Part shown: positions 47,400-58,300 of the stretch, in pieces
Layout: the number at the start of each line of letters is the position of its first letter
Position numbering within the stretch: position 1 is the first letter of the stretch
Source: Nageia nagi
Taxonomy: Eukaryota; Pinophyta
Direction: 5' to 3'
Length of the DNA: 64,000 nt
NCBI GenBank assembly: GCA_050084985.1
Contig: JBITNC010000001.1
Location: forward strand, 132,246,001-132,310,000
The notes under the pieces: model-generated
Database searches by the model: none
What the model saw: the letters and a program-made list of their open reading frames with translations, nothing else
What the model was told of the DNA's origin: nothing
Translations under genes and position numbers: made by a program

Positions 47400-48560
47400 T
47401 ATTTACATAAAGAAGAATTTGAGATGGGTGGTATTTAAGGTATTTGGTTCTTCATTGTCATCCATGGAGGATAGTTTATAAGATCCTAATCTTGTTTCCT
47501 CTATTACAACGAATGAAACTAGCTAGTTTGGATCAAATTTTCCTTTATCATTTATAGTTGTCTAGTTGATATTCTTCTTCAGCACTAAATCTCCTACTTT
47601 GAATTCTTTTGGCTTGATTTTCTTTCCAAATTTCTCTTTTTCAATTTTGCATGGTACACCTTTTGATGTTCAATTTCTCTCTACCTCTTCCCATTCAATG
47701 ATTCTAATTGTTGTAACCTAGCTCTTCTTACATCTTCATCTAATATATCCCCTTGTAAAGAAATTCTTAAGGAGGGAAGTTCCAAATCCAATGGTACCAT
47801 AGCTTCATCTCCATACACCAATGAGAATGGTGTTTCCCTAATGGCTATTCTAATACTTATCATGTATGCCCCTAATGCATATGGTAGTTGCTCATGCTAA
47901 TGTCTTTTATATATGTCTCAAGTTTTTGACAAAATGCTTTTGATAGTCTTATTAGAAGCTTTAGCTTGACCATTACCTTAAGGATAGTAAATTGAAGAAA
48001 GAATTTACATAATGTGGAACTTTTTACAAAATGTCTTCATATCTTTACCTTTGAAATTAGGCCCATTGTCCATAATTAATCTTTGTGGCACACCAAATCT
48101 TGTAATGATATTTTCCACTAGGAATAGAATAATACTTTCTTGAGTGATTGATTTCATAGGGATAGCTTCAACCCATTTTGTAGTGAATTCAATGGTTGTA
48201 ATGATAAACTTGTGACCTTATCTTCAGTGTGGATTAATAAGCCCAATCAAATATATACTCCAAATAACAAATGGCCATGGTGAAATAATGGAGTGCAACT
48301 ATTGAATAAGTTGAATGTCTAAATTGACATGTTTTTGACATTGTAAATATGTTTTTATATGATTTTTGCAATATTATTCCATTGTGGGCCAAAAATAACC
48401 AATACACAAAAGCTTAGTGTATAATGCTTTTGAATGAAAATGACCTCCACATAAACCATCATGAGCCTATTCTAATGTTGTAGCTATCTCATATTGAGTT
48501 AAAAATATCAGTAAAGCATCACCAAAAGACCTTTTATATAATACCTCACCAATGATCACA
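47400..48560 (-). pseudogene. RE4 integrase with two catalytic residues replaced
   Basis: The core reads SIYLIGLINP where relatives have GIDFIG, so the first Asp is Tyr. RFGVPQRLIMDNGPNFK keeps the second Asp. YYP then GNGQAKASNKTIKS has Lys in place of Glu, a GAA-to-AAA type change. The C-terminal part (47863-47684) reads RETPFSLVYGDEAMVPLDLE and ILDEDVRRARLQQLES. The zinc-binding part lies around 48360-48500. Even without its stops this enzyme would be dead, unlike the copy in RE2, which keeps all three residues. Confidence 0.82.
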
Positions 48561-48739
48561 TACTTAATAGCAATCCTTTTTAATCTAACATTTTCATTTC
48601 TATCATAATCATTAGGAATGGTTTGACTCTTTAAGTAATTATAAATGCTAAAGTACCAATACTAAAAATCATTTTTCTCAGTAATCAAGAAAATATGAAT
48701 TTCATGTATATCATAAATGTAAGGAGCGTTAAGATTATG

Positions 48740-49150
48740 AATTTTTAAGATAGTCTCCTCATCTTCAATTTCAATTGGTGCTAGAGAAGCTGCACTTGCC
48801 ATGGCATCTGCATACCTATTATTAGTCCTTGGTATATTTTGAATGGTATACTTATCAAAATCATCCAATAAGTCATTAACCACTACTTTATAATGCCTTA
48901 ATTTCTTATCTTTTGTATCAAAAATATCTTGTACTTGGTTAATAATAAGCTATGAGTCATGATAAATCTCTAAGCATTTAATTCTCAATGTAATAACTAC
49001 TTTTAGACCCAATATCAATGCTTCATACTCTAATGTTTATAATCCATGGGGATTACCCCATTTGTAGGAAAAACTAAAACAATACCAGCCCTAGCTCCAT
49101 ATGAACATTTAGATCCATCAAAGTATAATGTCCAAACAACTAGTTTGTCA
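48740..49150 (-). pseudogene. RE4 archaeal-type RNase H
   Basis: Minus-strand pieces read TLYFDGSKCSYGARAGIVLV near 49110, a frame-broken middle, then VVNDLLDDFDKYTIQNIPRT and NNRYADAMASAASLAPIEIE. The last catalytic Asp (ADAMA) is present. It follows the first RNase H and precedes integrase, as in RE2. The open frame then runs on to 48665 as a linker to integrase. Confidence 0.8.
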
Positions 49151-49416
49151 TCTGTGAGGCACACATATTCATCAAGGATTGCCATCTCATCAAAATCATG
49201 TTTATGGCAACCTTCTAATAGGTATATATGCTGCTAATGACATGGACCATCCTGATATTCATCTAGAAACTCTTCATAGATTAATACTTCATCATTTTAA
49301 GGGAACTAACCTATAAAATCTAAAATGGCTTTCCCTTTTACTAACTTATATTTCACCACATTGATATCAAATTCCTATAACAATATTAGCAATTTTGTAA
49401 CTCTACCTGATAAATA

Positions 49417-49704
49417 TTATTTTTCCATAAAATATTTTAATTGATAAATAGGGCTAACAATAAATGTGGTAAAATAATGTCTCAATTTTTTGGTAACAAA
49501 TCCAATACCATAACAAAGTTTTTCCATTGGTGTATATCTAGCCTCATAGTCAATTAGGGTTTTGCTAAGGTAGTAGATAGCTCTTTCTTTGCTTTCCTCA
49601 TATTTTTGGCACAACATTACCCCCAAGGCATATAATGTAGCTGATATATACAAATAAGTAGGTTTGGAGAATTCCATAAGCACTAAGATTGGAGAAGTTA
49701 ACAA
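49417..49704 (-). pseudogene. RE4 first RNase H (gypsy type)
   Basis: Open for 95 codons: PTYLYISATLYALGVMLCQK, ERAIYYLSKTLIDYEARYTP and MEKLCYGIGFVTKKLRHYF. As in RE2, the first catalytic Asp is missing (YISA). The frame is intact locally but separated from RT by a frame break near 49740-49860. Confidence 0.78.
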
Positions 49705-49857
49705 ATATTATTTAATATCTTCAAAATCTTGCTGACATTTATCATCCCATACAAATTTAACAACTTTTTTTAGCAAATGTGTGAATAGTCTACACTTATC
49801 TCCAAGTAGAAAAATGAATCTTCTTACCAAATTGATCTTTCCTTAGAGACTCCTTAA

Positions 49858-50560
49858 TTACTTCAGATTCTTTGGGGAAGGCATGTTAATGATAGCTTTT
49901 ACTTTCTTTGGATCTACTTCAATTCCTATTTTAGATACCATGATACCTAGTAATTTTTTAAAAGTAACACTAAAATTATATTTTTGAGGTTTAATTCTAA
50001 GTTTGTACCTTTTCAAAATTTGGAAGACTTCCTCAAGCAACTCTATATGATCTTGGCCTTGCTTTGATTTTATCAATATATCATCAACATATACCTCAAC
50101 TGATTTATGGAAGTGCTCATGGAACATTGAAACCATAGGCCTTTTATAAGTAGCATCTGCATATTTTATTCCAAAAGGCATAACCTTCCAGCAAAAATTT
50201 CCCCATGGAGTAGTAAAAGCAATTTTATGCTACTCATATAGATTGATTAGGATTTGGTTATAACTAAAAAAACCATCCATAAAAGATAATGTATCATGAC
50301 CAGCTATGCTATCCATAATCATATCAACATTTGGCAATGGGAAATCATCTTTAGGATAAGCATTATTAATATCCCTAAAATCCATGCAAACCCTTATTTC
50401 CCCATTTGGCTTTGTGACAAGAAAAATATTAGCCATTCATTTAGAATAATCAATAAGCCTAATCAAACTAGCATTCAAATATTTCTCTATTTCTTTCTTG
50501 ACTAACAAATCTTTTGAAGCTTTTATTTGATATGCTTAGCTCCCTTTTTAAGTGGTAGAT
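49858..50560 (-). pseudogene. RE4 reverse transcriptase (broken)
   Basis: The upstream part (50436-50233) reads MANIFLVTKPNGEIRVCMDF and INNAYPKDDFPLPNVDMIMD, then HDTLSFMDGFFSYNQI. After a break at 50230 the second part (50181-49861) starts MPFGIKYADATYKRPMVSMF, with EVYVDDILIKSKQGQDHIEL. The catalytic YVDD lies at 50080-50091. The thumb ends KKVKAIINMPSPKNLK. One frameshift and a few stops. Confidence 0.9.
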
Positions 50561-50768
50561 TATGCATAACAAATGAAGGATATAAACTAAGCATTTAAGT
50601 GTAAGACCAAGAAAAATTCTTATGATGTTCAATGAATTTATTTTTGTACCTTTAATGTTGTGGAGTAGAGAGAGTTGCTCCAATTTGCACCATTTTTTTC
50701 TCATAAGTAGTTCCAATATTTATGTTTACCAATTCTTTTATTGAAAATGTAATCTAACCTTTCTTTTA

Positions 50769-51650
50769 TCATAGATAGGGTAATTCCTCTAATCCTTGGA
50801 TGTCTTCTATAACATTCTCCTTTGGCTGAAATTGAAACACTTCATTGAAATCCACTTCTTGAAAAAAATAAGCATACTCATTAAGAATGTAACTCACTTG
50901 CTTTTTTTCATTAGATTTAGGCAAATCTGAATGTGCCCCTAAGTAGTCTAAAATATCATCATCAGTACTAAAATATTCAAATTCTAAAGGAATAATATCA
51001 TCAATCCATAAGTTCCTATCAATGTCATTACATAACTTAGTCAAATTGCATTCCTCCACAAACTTAATAGGTCCCATTGCATGTTTGGTATTGACATCAC
51101 TCCCTAGTCCATTCTAAGTTAATTATATATTAGCATTATTAGGAAATGAATGCATTCCTTGTTTAGACTTTCCTAATCCTCCTCTGTTGTACTTACAATT
51201 TTCAATCATATACTTATGCACAAAATGAGATAGAAAAAGTGTACCCATATCTTTTATCATTTGAAATATTATGGATTTGTCAGGATTGAGCAATACAGAT
51301 GTGATGCAACAAGTTCTCATTTCATCTCCACTATTGTCACATCATTGATGGCCCTTAATAGATAGAATTTTTGATCATCCCAAGTATTTCATGAATAAAA
51401 ACAAATCCAAGTTATCTATTTTGTAAGTTCCCATCCTTGTTTCTATAATTTGAACCTATTTTTCAATATTTTCTCCTAGTGTGCTTATTTCCAAGGGCTC
51501 AATCTTATATTTATAATATATCATTGTAATTTCTTCAAAATATGTTGCATTACATAAATCATATGGTTCTAGATCACCTAAAACTATTTGAACTTCTCCT
51601 TGAAATTCAAACTTCAATCTACCATGTACTATAGATGGGATTGCATCCAT
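50769..51650 (-). pseudogene. RE4 protease-RT linker
   Basis: Frames 51650-51459 (IPSIVHGRLKFEFQGEVQIV, NATYFEEITMIYYKYKIEPL) and 51077-50772 (FVEECNLTKLCNDIDRNLWI, DDDILDYLGAHSDLPKSNEK) form the acidic region usual between protease and RT in this group. RE2 carries the same text in decayed form at 17880-18370. No catalytic motif. Confidence 0.6.
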
Positions 51651-51654
51651 ATCA

Positions 51655-52185
51655 TGGAGCTAAGACCTTACTAATAACAAATTATATGATAATGTGGAAT
51701 CAACCACATAGAACTTTGTTGCAATGGTTCTTACACCTATGGTTAGCATAATTATTATGATCTCCACTAGTTTATTAGATGAGCTATCATATGCCCTAAT
51801 CTTGAATGTAACTTCTTCTAATGGAGAGACTTCTACACCTTTCTCTTTGAGTTGAATAAAAAACATATAGGAACAAACATTAATAGTTGATCCATTATAT
51901 ACCATGGTTCTTTTTATTTTCCATCCATCAATCATAGGTGTAATATATAAATCTAAACATTCATCAAGCAATTATTTATTAAGCTTTTTAGATTTCTAAA
52001 AAGAGATAGCATCACATTGCTTAATGGATCTAAGCTTTTTAGAAAATATAACAACAAACATATTTGTAGGGAATACTTCCTTTTTTAACAAAACATATAA
52101 TATCTCCCTATGTGATTTATATGTAGATATAATATCATCCAAATTAATATTTGTAGTAGTAGTTTTTAATTGCTCTATCACACTA
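51655..52185 (-). pseudogene. RE4 aspartic protease and preceding linker
   Basis: Linker 52181-51999: IISTYKSHREILYVLLKKEV. Protease 51971-51663: LDECLDLYITPMIDGWKIKR, then TMVYNGSTINVCSYMFFIQL. The active-site triad D-N-G of the family is Y-N-G here, so the Asp is lost. The domain continues with FYVVDSTLSYNLLLVRS, the usual end of the protease (normally LGRP-W). Confidence 0.78.
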
Positions 52186-52239
52186 TGTCTTTGGATCAGG
52201 TTGTATACTTATTTTTTAGTGACTAGATTGGAAGCATGC

Positions 52240-53340
52240 CTTCAACACCCTCTTCTTAACCCTGCACATGTCTCTTTATCCATTGAAACTATATTCATTT
52301 TTTTCCCTTGAGTTTTATTAGTTTGATCAATTTGATAATTTCCTTGAAAAATAAGATCCAATATTGCTGCCTCTAATGCCTTGCAAAAATTCATAACATT
52401 GCCTTTTATTTGATGGAATGTACAATAAGCATATGATTTTCCCATGGGAGCATTATCATCTTAGGTTGATTTTTCCATTGATTGTAATATTCCCTTTTTC
52501 ATTAGTTCCCTCATAATAAACCATGGTTGAATTGAAAAATGGTACCTTATGTCTTTTGTAGTAGCAAATCTTTATAACATTGGAGGAGAAGTAGGTCTAT
52601 CATCCATATGCATAGTTTTTTCTTCCTTTTTAGCATATGTTCATCTATTTTCCTTATAAAAAGGATTATATGCATACATGAGCTCACCTAATTCTAGTAA
52701 CACTTTATTTTTTGCAATAATTCATGTATCAATGCTCTAAAGCTAATAGTTTTATTACTAGGATCATGCAAACTAAGAATAAGTACAATAGAATAACTAA
52801 AAATAGCACAAATTTTAGTTTCATCTAATTTACTTTGAATTGATTTTCATACCTTTTTAAATTGTGAAATATATCTTTCTAGGGTTTCATTACCCCCTTG
52901 CCTCATTATGCATAACTCTATTATGATACTTTACTCTTTGATATTGTGTTTGTATTTTCCCATGAACAATTTAACCAATGACTTGAAAGAATCAATTGAA
53001 CCACTAAGCAAATTGTATAACCATTGAATAGTGTCACCTTTCATAATCCTTAAGAAGAATTTCCCTAACAACTTCTTCTCAGACCTTAATTTCAACAAGC
53101 ACTCCTCCTGAAAGTTGATAAGATGTTATTTTGGGTCTTGTTCACCACTAAACATCTTGAACTTGGGGTCCTTGTGCTCAAGTGGTAAGGGAAAATTATT
53201 AATCTCCTCAAATAAGGATGAGATGAATACACCATCATAGTCCTCTTCATTTTGTTGTAATCTTTTGCTATTCTAAAGATTGGTACTTCTAGCATTCATG
53301 ATAACATCAGGCTTGGGTGATGAACTACCCAAAATCCTGA
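52240..53340 (-). pseudogene. RE4 gag (broken)
   Basis: The gag core starts in a frame reading EEINNFPLPLEHKDPKFKMF (~53200), followed by SGEQDPK, a stop and HLINFQEE. It continues with GDTIQWLYNLLSGSIDSFKS and MRQGGNETLERYISQFKK in neighbouring frames. The knuckle lies in 52445-52242: YCTFHQIKGNVMNFCKALEA followed by AILDLI, with Asn in place of the knuckle His. The C-F-H spacing is the Tat type. Many stops and several shifts. A 67-codon open frame at 53092-53295 overlaps gag in the wrong frame and is not the gene. Confidence 0.78.
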
Positions 53341-53500
53341 ACATTTGTATCGCTTTTTTTAAATTATCAACTTAATTCTAAAGTTCTAGCACCTTTTCCA
53401 TTTTTATGACATTAATGACCTAGGAACAACTATAAAATCCATTAATACTATGGATTTGTTATATAATTCTTATAAGATCTTGTTAAGGATAAGATAAATC

Positions 53501-53518
53501 GAACAAATGGGTGGACCA
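53501..53518 (-). other. Primer-binding site of RE4
   Basis: The minus strand reads TGGTCCACCCATTTGTTC, 3 nt inside the 5' LTR. The donor tRNA is not identified. Confidence 0.6.
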
Positions 53519-53521
53519 AAA

Positions 53522-53917
53522 TGTAGACCCAAAATAATTTTCAAATGAGAAATAATAAATAGTGTACCATCACAATCACATAGGAAAATAATAATAGAAA
53601 CTATTCATCAATCACCATAATGCATTCCTACAAATGTATGCCACCAATGGACTAAAGGTGCCATGTTACTAGTTGTGTGTAAATAAATGGATTGATATTG
53701 GAAATCAAAGATATGCAAGAATGAGTTGAAGGGTTTAACAAATATATGCAAATTTGGTATTACAAAATAGCATTTTTGGTAGGATAGAGATATATTGCAC
53801 ATGTTGAAGTCTCACTTAGCATTTTTGGATGCCCACTCATGATGCCTCATGCATTTCCTTTGATATGTCTTTATAGAAGCATCCTTATCTTCCTTGATTC
53901 TTGATATCATTTCTCAT
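53522..53917 (-). repeat. 5' LTR of RE4, inner part (cut by RE6)
   Basis: Begins TGTAGACCCAAAATAATT on the plus strand and matches 31103-31546 down to CTTGATTCTTGATATC, then CATTTCTCAT. RE6 starts at 53918. The rest of the LTR should lie beyond the right end of RE6. Confidence 0.85.
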
Positions 53918-55788
53918 TTTTGATTGGTATAATGTAACCTTAAGGGTTTAATTTTGTCATGTTCTCCATTTTTGATAATGGTAGGGTCCTTGAAAGAGTA
54001 GAAGGTGGTGGGGAATGCACTTGTATTAGTTTTCTATTGAATCTCTAGATTATGGGTCAATTCCTATCTATGGTGAAGGTTAAAAGAAATTAAAAAGAGA
54101 TAAAAAGGTTTAGAGTAATAGGAAAGAGATAAACACATTAAACTAACAAAGAAAACTATCACTACATAGCCTAGGCATTATAGCATAGGAAACAATCCAT
54201 AACCAAGATTAAGAATAGTAAACTATCTTACCCTTGGGATCTCACAATCACAATACACAACCATAAATTTAGATAACACTTCATGCATAGCATACACAAA
54301 ATATAATAGATAGCCACATGTTACAAAGGGCATAGCATTATCAAATTACATTATCACACATGAAAGCATCTTACACACTTGGGCAAATTTGCTAGAATGT
54401 TTGATCCTTGGACCCATAACAATCCACTATTTATATATTTACATCTATGATTGGGTGGGTATCCATCATTATTTCACTTAAATAATATATTGACTAAGAA
54501 TAATATAAGGAACCATTTTCAAATGTATAAATTATAATTACAATTATGTTAGATTACACAATGAATGAGTATAATCAGTACCAAAATATAGAAATTTGAT
54601 AACTTTGAGTTATTGTACCTTCCAATTGCAAACCTTCTAATTTTTCATTTATTGTGTTTTCCTAATACTATAGATGATTATAAGTGCATGATCTTCCATC
54701 TTGAATAGTATGATCTAGCACTATGCTCTATCAATAACCATCCATCTCTCTGCAACCATTAATGGTAAACATTGTAGTTTTAGGTTGCATGGAATAATGA
54801 AGGAAATGAATAGTATAGCATTATAATCCTAGGAAGAACTACCATTATCATGTGAAAATGAGTCATGGTTGACATATTGATAAAACCCTAGGGGTTAATC
54901 ACTTATTATCAAGTGGACTTGGGTGTTCTTCCCAACTCATTATTCTTTCTTATGTTTGGTGGGTTCTATTTCTTCTTGATAGGCTTTAGTGATGGTAGGA
55001 GCTTACTTAACACCCATCAATTTTAGGTAAAAAGTATGACATCATCAATAAAAATTAGCAAGAAATATTTCTAAAATATCTCCTATTGAATGTCATACTT
55101 CTTGCTATTAATTATCTTAAGACCCACTGATTTTAGGCCAAAAGTATGATGTCATCACTCAAAATCAAAAGGCTCTAGAAGATTACTTCTTGAAATATCT
55201 CTTATGGATATTTGGTGTATAGAAAAACATTTCTCTAGAAATCCATGGGCTTTACAACATCACCTGATAGTAAGTTTAACTCAATAAAGACTGTTATTTA
55301 CAACAATTCTTGGAAAGACACAAGTTCCTACATAACCTGAATTTGACTTAAACATTTTCTTCCCTTAAATACTATGGTATTTCTTGAACACGATACATTA
55401 CTTCTTAAATATGACTTTAACACATTAATCATGACCTATGACTCTCAAATTATGTACAATTATCAAAAAACATCAAACTAGAATATGACTAATTTCTAGG
55501 ACTTATTACAACACCAATGAGATAATAGTTAAACTTCAAAATAAAATTGGTTAATCCTTATATACATGAATAGTACCTAAACTATTGATAATACCTAGAA
55601 CTCTTTTAACTCAACAAAACTTTATTAAATAGGCTAAGTATAAGGACTAGACATCTTTCCAACATTTACAAAATATGAAAGGAAAGTAAGAAGCAAGGAT
55701 TAAGAGTGGATTTATTTGAGATAAATGAAAGAATAAAAAATATCATAATATTACCTTGTACTTAGATTGTAATTCTAAAAGAATAACA
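53918..55788 (-). repeat. 3' LTR of RE6
   Basis: The inverse of the RE5 LTR, 1871 bp. It runs from the outer edge TTTTGATTGGTATAATG (compare TATTGATCAATATAATG, the inverse of the RE5 LTR end) to the inner edge AAAAGAATAACA. The shared block CTACTCT...GGGATGCA-type text around the RE5 start of the 3' quarter is recognisable near 53990-54030. Confidence 0.88.
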
Positions 55789-55918
55789 ATCTTCTGGTAG
55801 CTCTCAAGGTCTTAGCCTATTGAAGAATAGAACTTTTTATTTGTTGCTTCCACTTGTCTTTCCATATAAAGCTTTTGTAGCGGTATCAAGCGGTGGAATT
55901 AACTTAGCAAGAAGTAGA

Positions 55919-56394
55919 TGTTAGAATTTATAATGTAATATTGTATTATATTTCTCTTTAAATATAAATTCACTTAATGATTAAGTATCTTTACATACCT
56001 TAAAGTATTAAGGGAATAAAAATAGGAAGAGAAATAAATTTAGAAATAAGATTAAATTAGAAATATCTTTAACCTTACCCTTGGGTTAAAGGGAGGTTAA
56101 AGGATGGGTTTCTTATTATAAATTGAGAGGTACCCCTCCTCTCATGGCATTGGAATTGTTGTAAATCTAGGATTGGGATTTAAAGAGAAAGGATATATTC
56201 TATAAGAGAGTTATTCAAAATAATATCTTAGTTAGTGGATGTACTCCCAACGAGGGAGGAACAACTCATATCTTGTGTTATTTGTGAGATTGCCTTATAT
56301 TATTGAGTTTTTGTATTAATATTATATGAACCTCCATGAGATCTTAATAGTTTAGAGTTTATTTAGAAAGGATTAACTTCATCAGTAGAGACTA
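55919..56394 (+). mobile_element. Solo LTR, Ty1/copia-like, 476 bp
   Basis: TGTTAGAATTTATAATG to ATTAACTTCATCA, flanked on both sides by GTAGA (55914-55918 and 56395-56399). It contains TATAAATTGAGAGG (~56118), an AATTGTTGTAA stretch, and GTGGATGTACTCCC with CTTGTGTTATTTGTGAGATT. These are in the order and style seen in plant Ty1/copia LTRs. No internal region is present, so it arose by LTR-LTR recombination. Orientation is inferred from TATA and the downstream motifs. Confidence 0.85.
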
Positions 56395-56699
56395 GAGTCT
56401 CTTATTTAAATCTTTCAAGTTTTGATAATCTACCTTTGACAAAATATGATAAGCTTGTATTTTTACTATGTCTACTCAAAATTCTATCAGCACATTCTCC
56501 AATCTTTTGATATACAAAAATCTTGAAATTACCTTTTGACCTAGTTTATTAATTTACTGAAAATCTAAGATTTGTTTCTTAGAGATAGAATGTTGTAAAA
56601 ATTGAATTTTATTGGCCACCCATCAGTTGCCACTACCATGTACATATTGCTCTTCCCATAATTTAGGAGTTTTCAACTCAATTAAAGAATTAAAGAATA

Positions 56700-58300
56700 T
56701 ATTAACAAAACCAATTTCTTTCTAAAGATGGTGTTTATGAATATTGATACTGAATACTTAGTCTTATACTTCACAAATGTTTTAAATTATTCTCAAAAAT
56801 ATTTGCCTTGACCTTGGGGTGATAGTACCTATATCCTTTTCTATTAAGGCTTTCAACTAACTTTGCATTCTTTCAAGAACTAATCTAGATGTTTATAAGG
56901 CCAATCTATGCAGAGTAGTCTAGGCAGTATATTGCTAAAGAGCTTATTCTATTTGATTTTTTAATAAATGTAATTATAATAAACTCACCAATCTCTTCCC
57001 TATCTACTCAATCATAGATTTTTTGAAATTTTTCACTATTAGTAGCTTTGAATTATCATCATTAAGTACTTTATTTTTTGCTACTACCTTTTTCAACTCT
57101 TTCTCAGTCTATTGAGCCTTATGACTAACTACCATAGTAGCTTAAGCTTTTAAATCTTATATTTATTTTCTTATAGTCTCTAGTTTAGCCTTAATTTATG
57201 CCAAGAATTTCTCAAACTCAAACTTTTGCTTTTCCAACTTTTCTAATACATCTTTATTTTGATTTTGCAACCTAAAAACTATCTTACCTTTAAGGGATAA
57301 GTCCTTCTTATATTGATATATCTTTTTATTTAATTTATCAATTTCATTTTCCATAGATTGGAGGATTTTTCTAGCATCTAGTAAAGTATTTAAAAGTAAT
57401 TGTGAATGATCTATAGCTAGGGTACTCTGCATATTTACATTCACTATGGTCATAGGAGCACTATCTAGTTGCCCTTATTTGAAAGGTATCTGGGTAATTT
57501 TCATATCTCCAATTTTTGTGACTCTACTCAAAATCCTAGACTATTGCTCTAGGAGCACAAGGGGTTTATTTACAAATATTACCCAATCAATGGACTCTAC
57601 TGCTTGTGTTGAAAACATACTTTTAATTTCCTCTTGCAAGGATGTGGAAAATGGAATTAAAGAATGTTTTTATGTACTTACTCCTGAAATAGATGTTGGA
57701 ATTTTTTATGGAGGTTCTTCTATTATCTTTTGAGTGGAAGCTAATATTTCCATTTCCTCTTTTTCTTCTTCTATAAGTTTCTCCTTTTTAGGATTCTTAT
57801 CCATTAGGTCAAAGTCTTATCTCTATCTCCACTTGCTTCACCTTTGGCTATTGTAGCACCACCATTGTTGAGTACATTACCTCCTCCTTGTTGTACCTCA
57901 TCCCCTATTTCTTCCTATGCATCCTAGTATATGATGATGTCTATGCTTTAGGATCTTTCACTTTTCTTAGCATTAAATATTTCTATTTCTTTGATGATTT
58001 CTTTTGGCATTTCTTGACTTATTATAGGAGACAAAGTTTGTGTACTTATGGTTACTTAGGACTAAGTGGTCTAGGGTTTCTTTTTAGGTATTTCTTTCTT
58101 CTTTAAGGCTTCTTATGCTTGAGACTATCAAGAATCCTAGGAAGTAGTAGCTATTTCAACATGAGTTCTCTTCTTATTCTTCAATAGCTATTGTGAACTA
58201 GATGGTTCACTTGTCTCTTCTTTTTTCATTAGCCCTTGTGCCCTTTGAGCCTTGGGATGATTATCTCCTATCGATATTTCTCAAAATTTGGTTAGGAGTG
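56700..58300 (-). pseudogene. RE6 extra 3' protein, coiled-coil half
   Basis: The best open stretch (57453-57199) reads MTIVNVNMQSTLAIDHSQLL, MENEIDKLNKKIYQYKKDL, IVFRLQNQNKDVLEKLEKQK and FEFEKFLA. This is a heptad-rich coiled coil matching RE5 near 42930-43160. An acidic, Pro-rich linker is recognisable at ~57750-57830 and ~58080-58250. It is broken throughout. Its presence in two separately inserted elements shows it is an inherited part of the family. Confidence 0.62.

Larger units (their letters stand above)
46322..53521 (-). mobile_element. RE4: Tat-like element, internal region (7.2 kb)
   Basis: The minus-strand interior reads primer site, gag, protease, linker, RT, RNase H, archaeal-type RNase H, integrase, tail with two 190-bp units, polypurine tract. 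LTR ends TGTAGA and TCTACA. Its 3' LTR (31103-31546 plus 46138-46321) is split by RE5. Its 5' LTR (from 53522) is cut at 53917 by RE6, so the rest lies beyond the window. It is the most complete member of the RE0/RE2/RE4 family here and the reference for their deletions. Confidence 0.88.

Noticed and set aside
53092-53295. Open frame on the minus strand in RE4
   Set aside because: The neighbouring frame carries the gag core, so this one is out of frame.
57446-57733. 95-codon plus-strand open frame
   Set aside because: Antisense to the RE6 coiled-coil protein, with no independent support.
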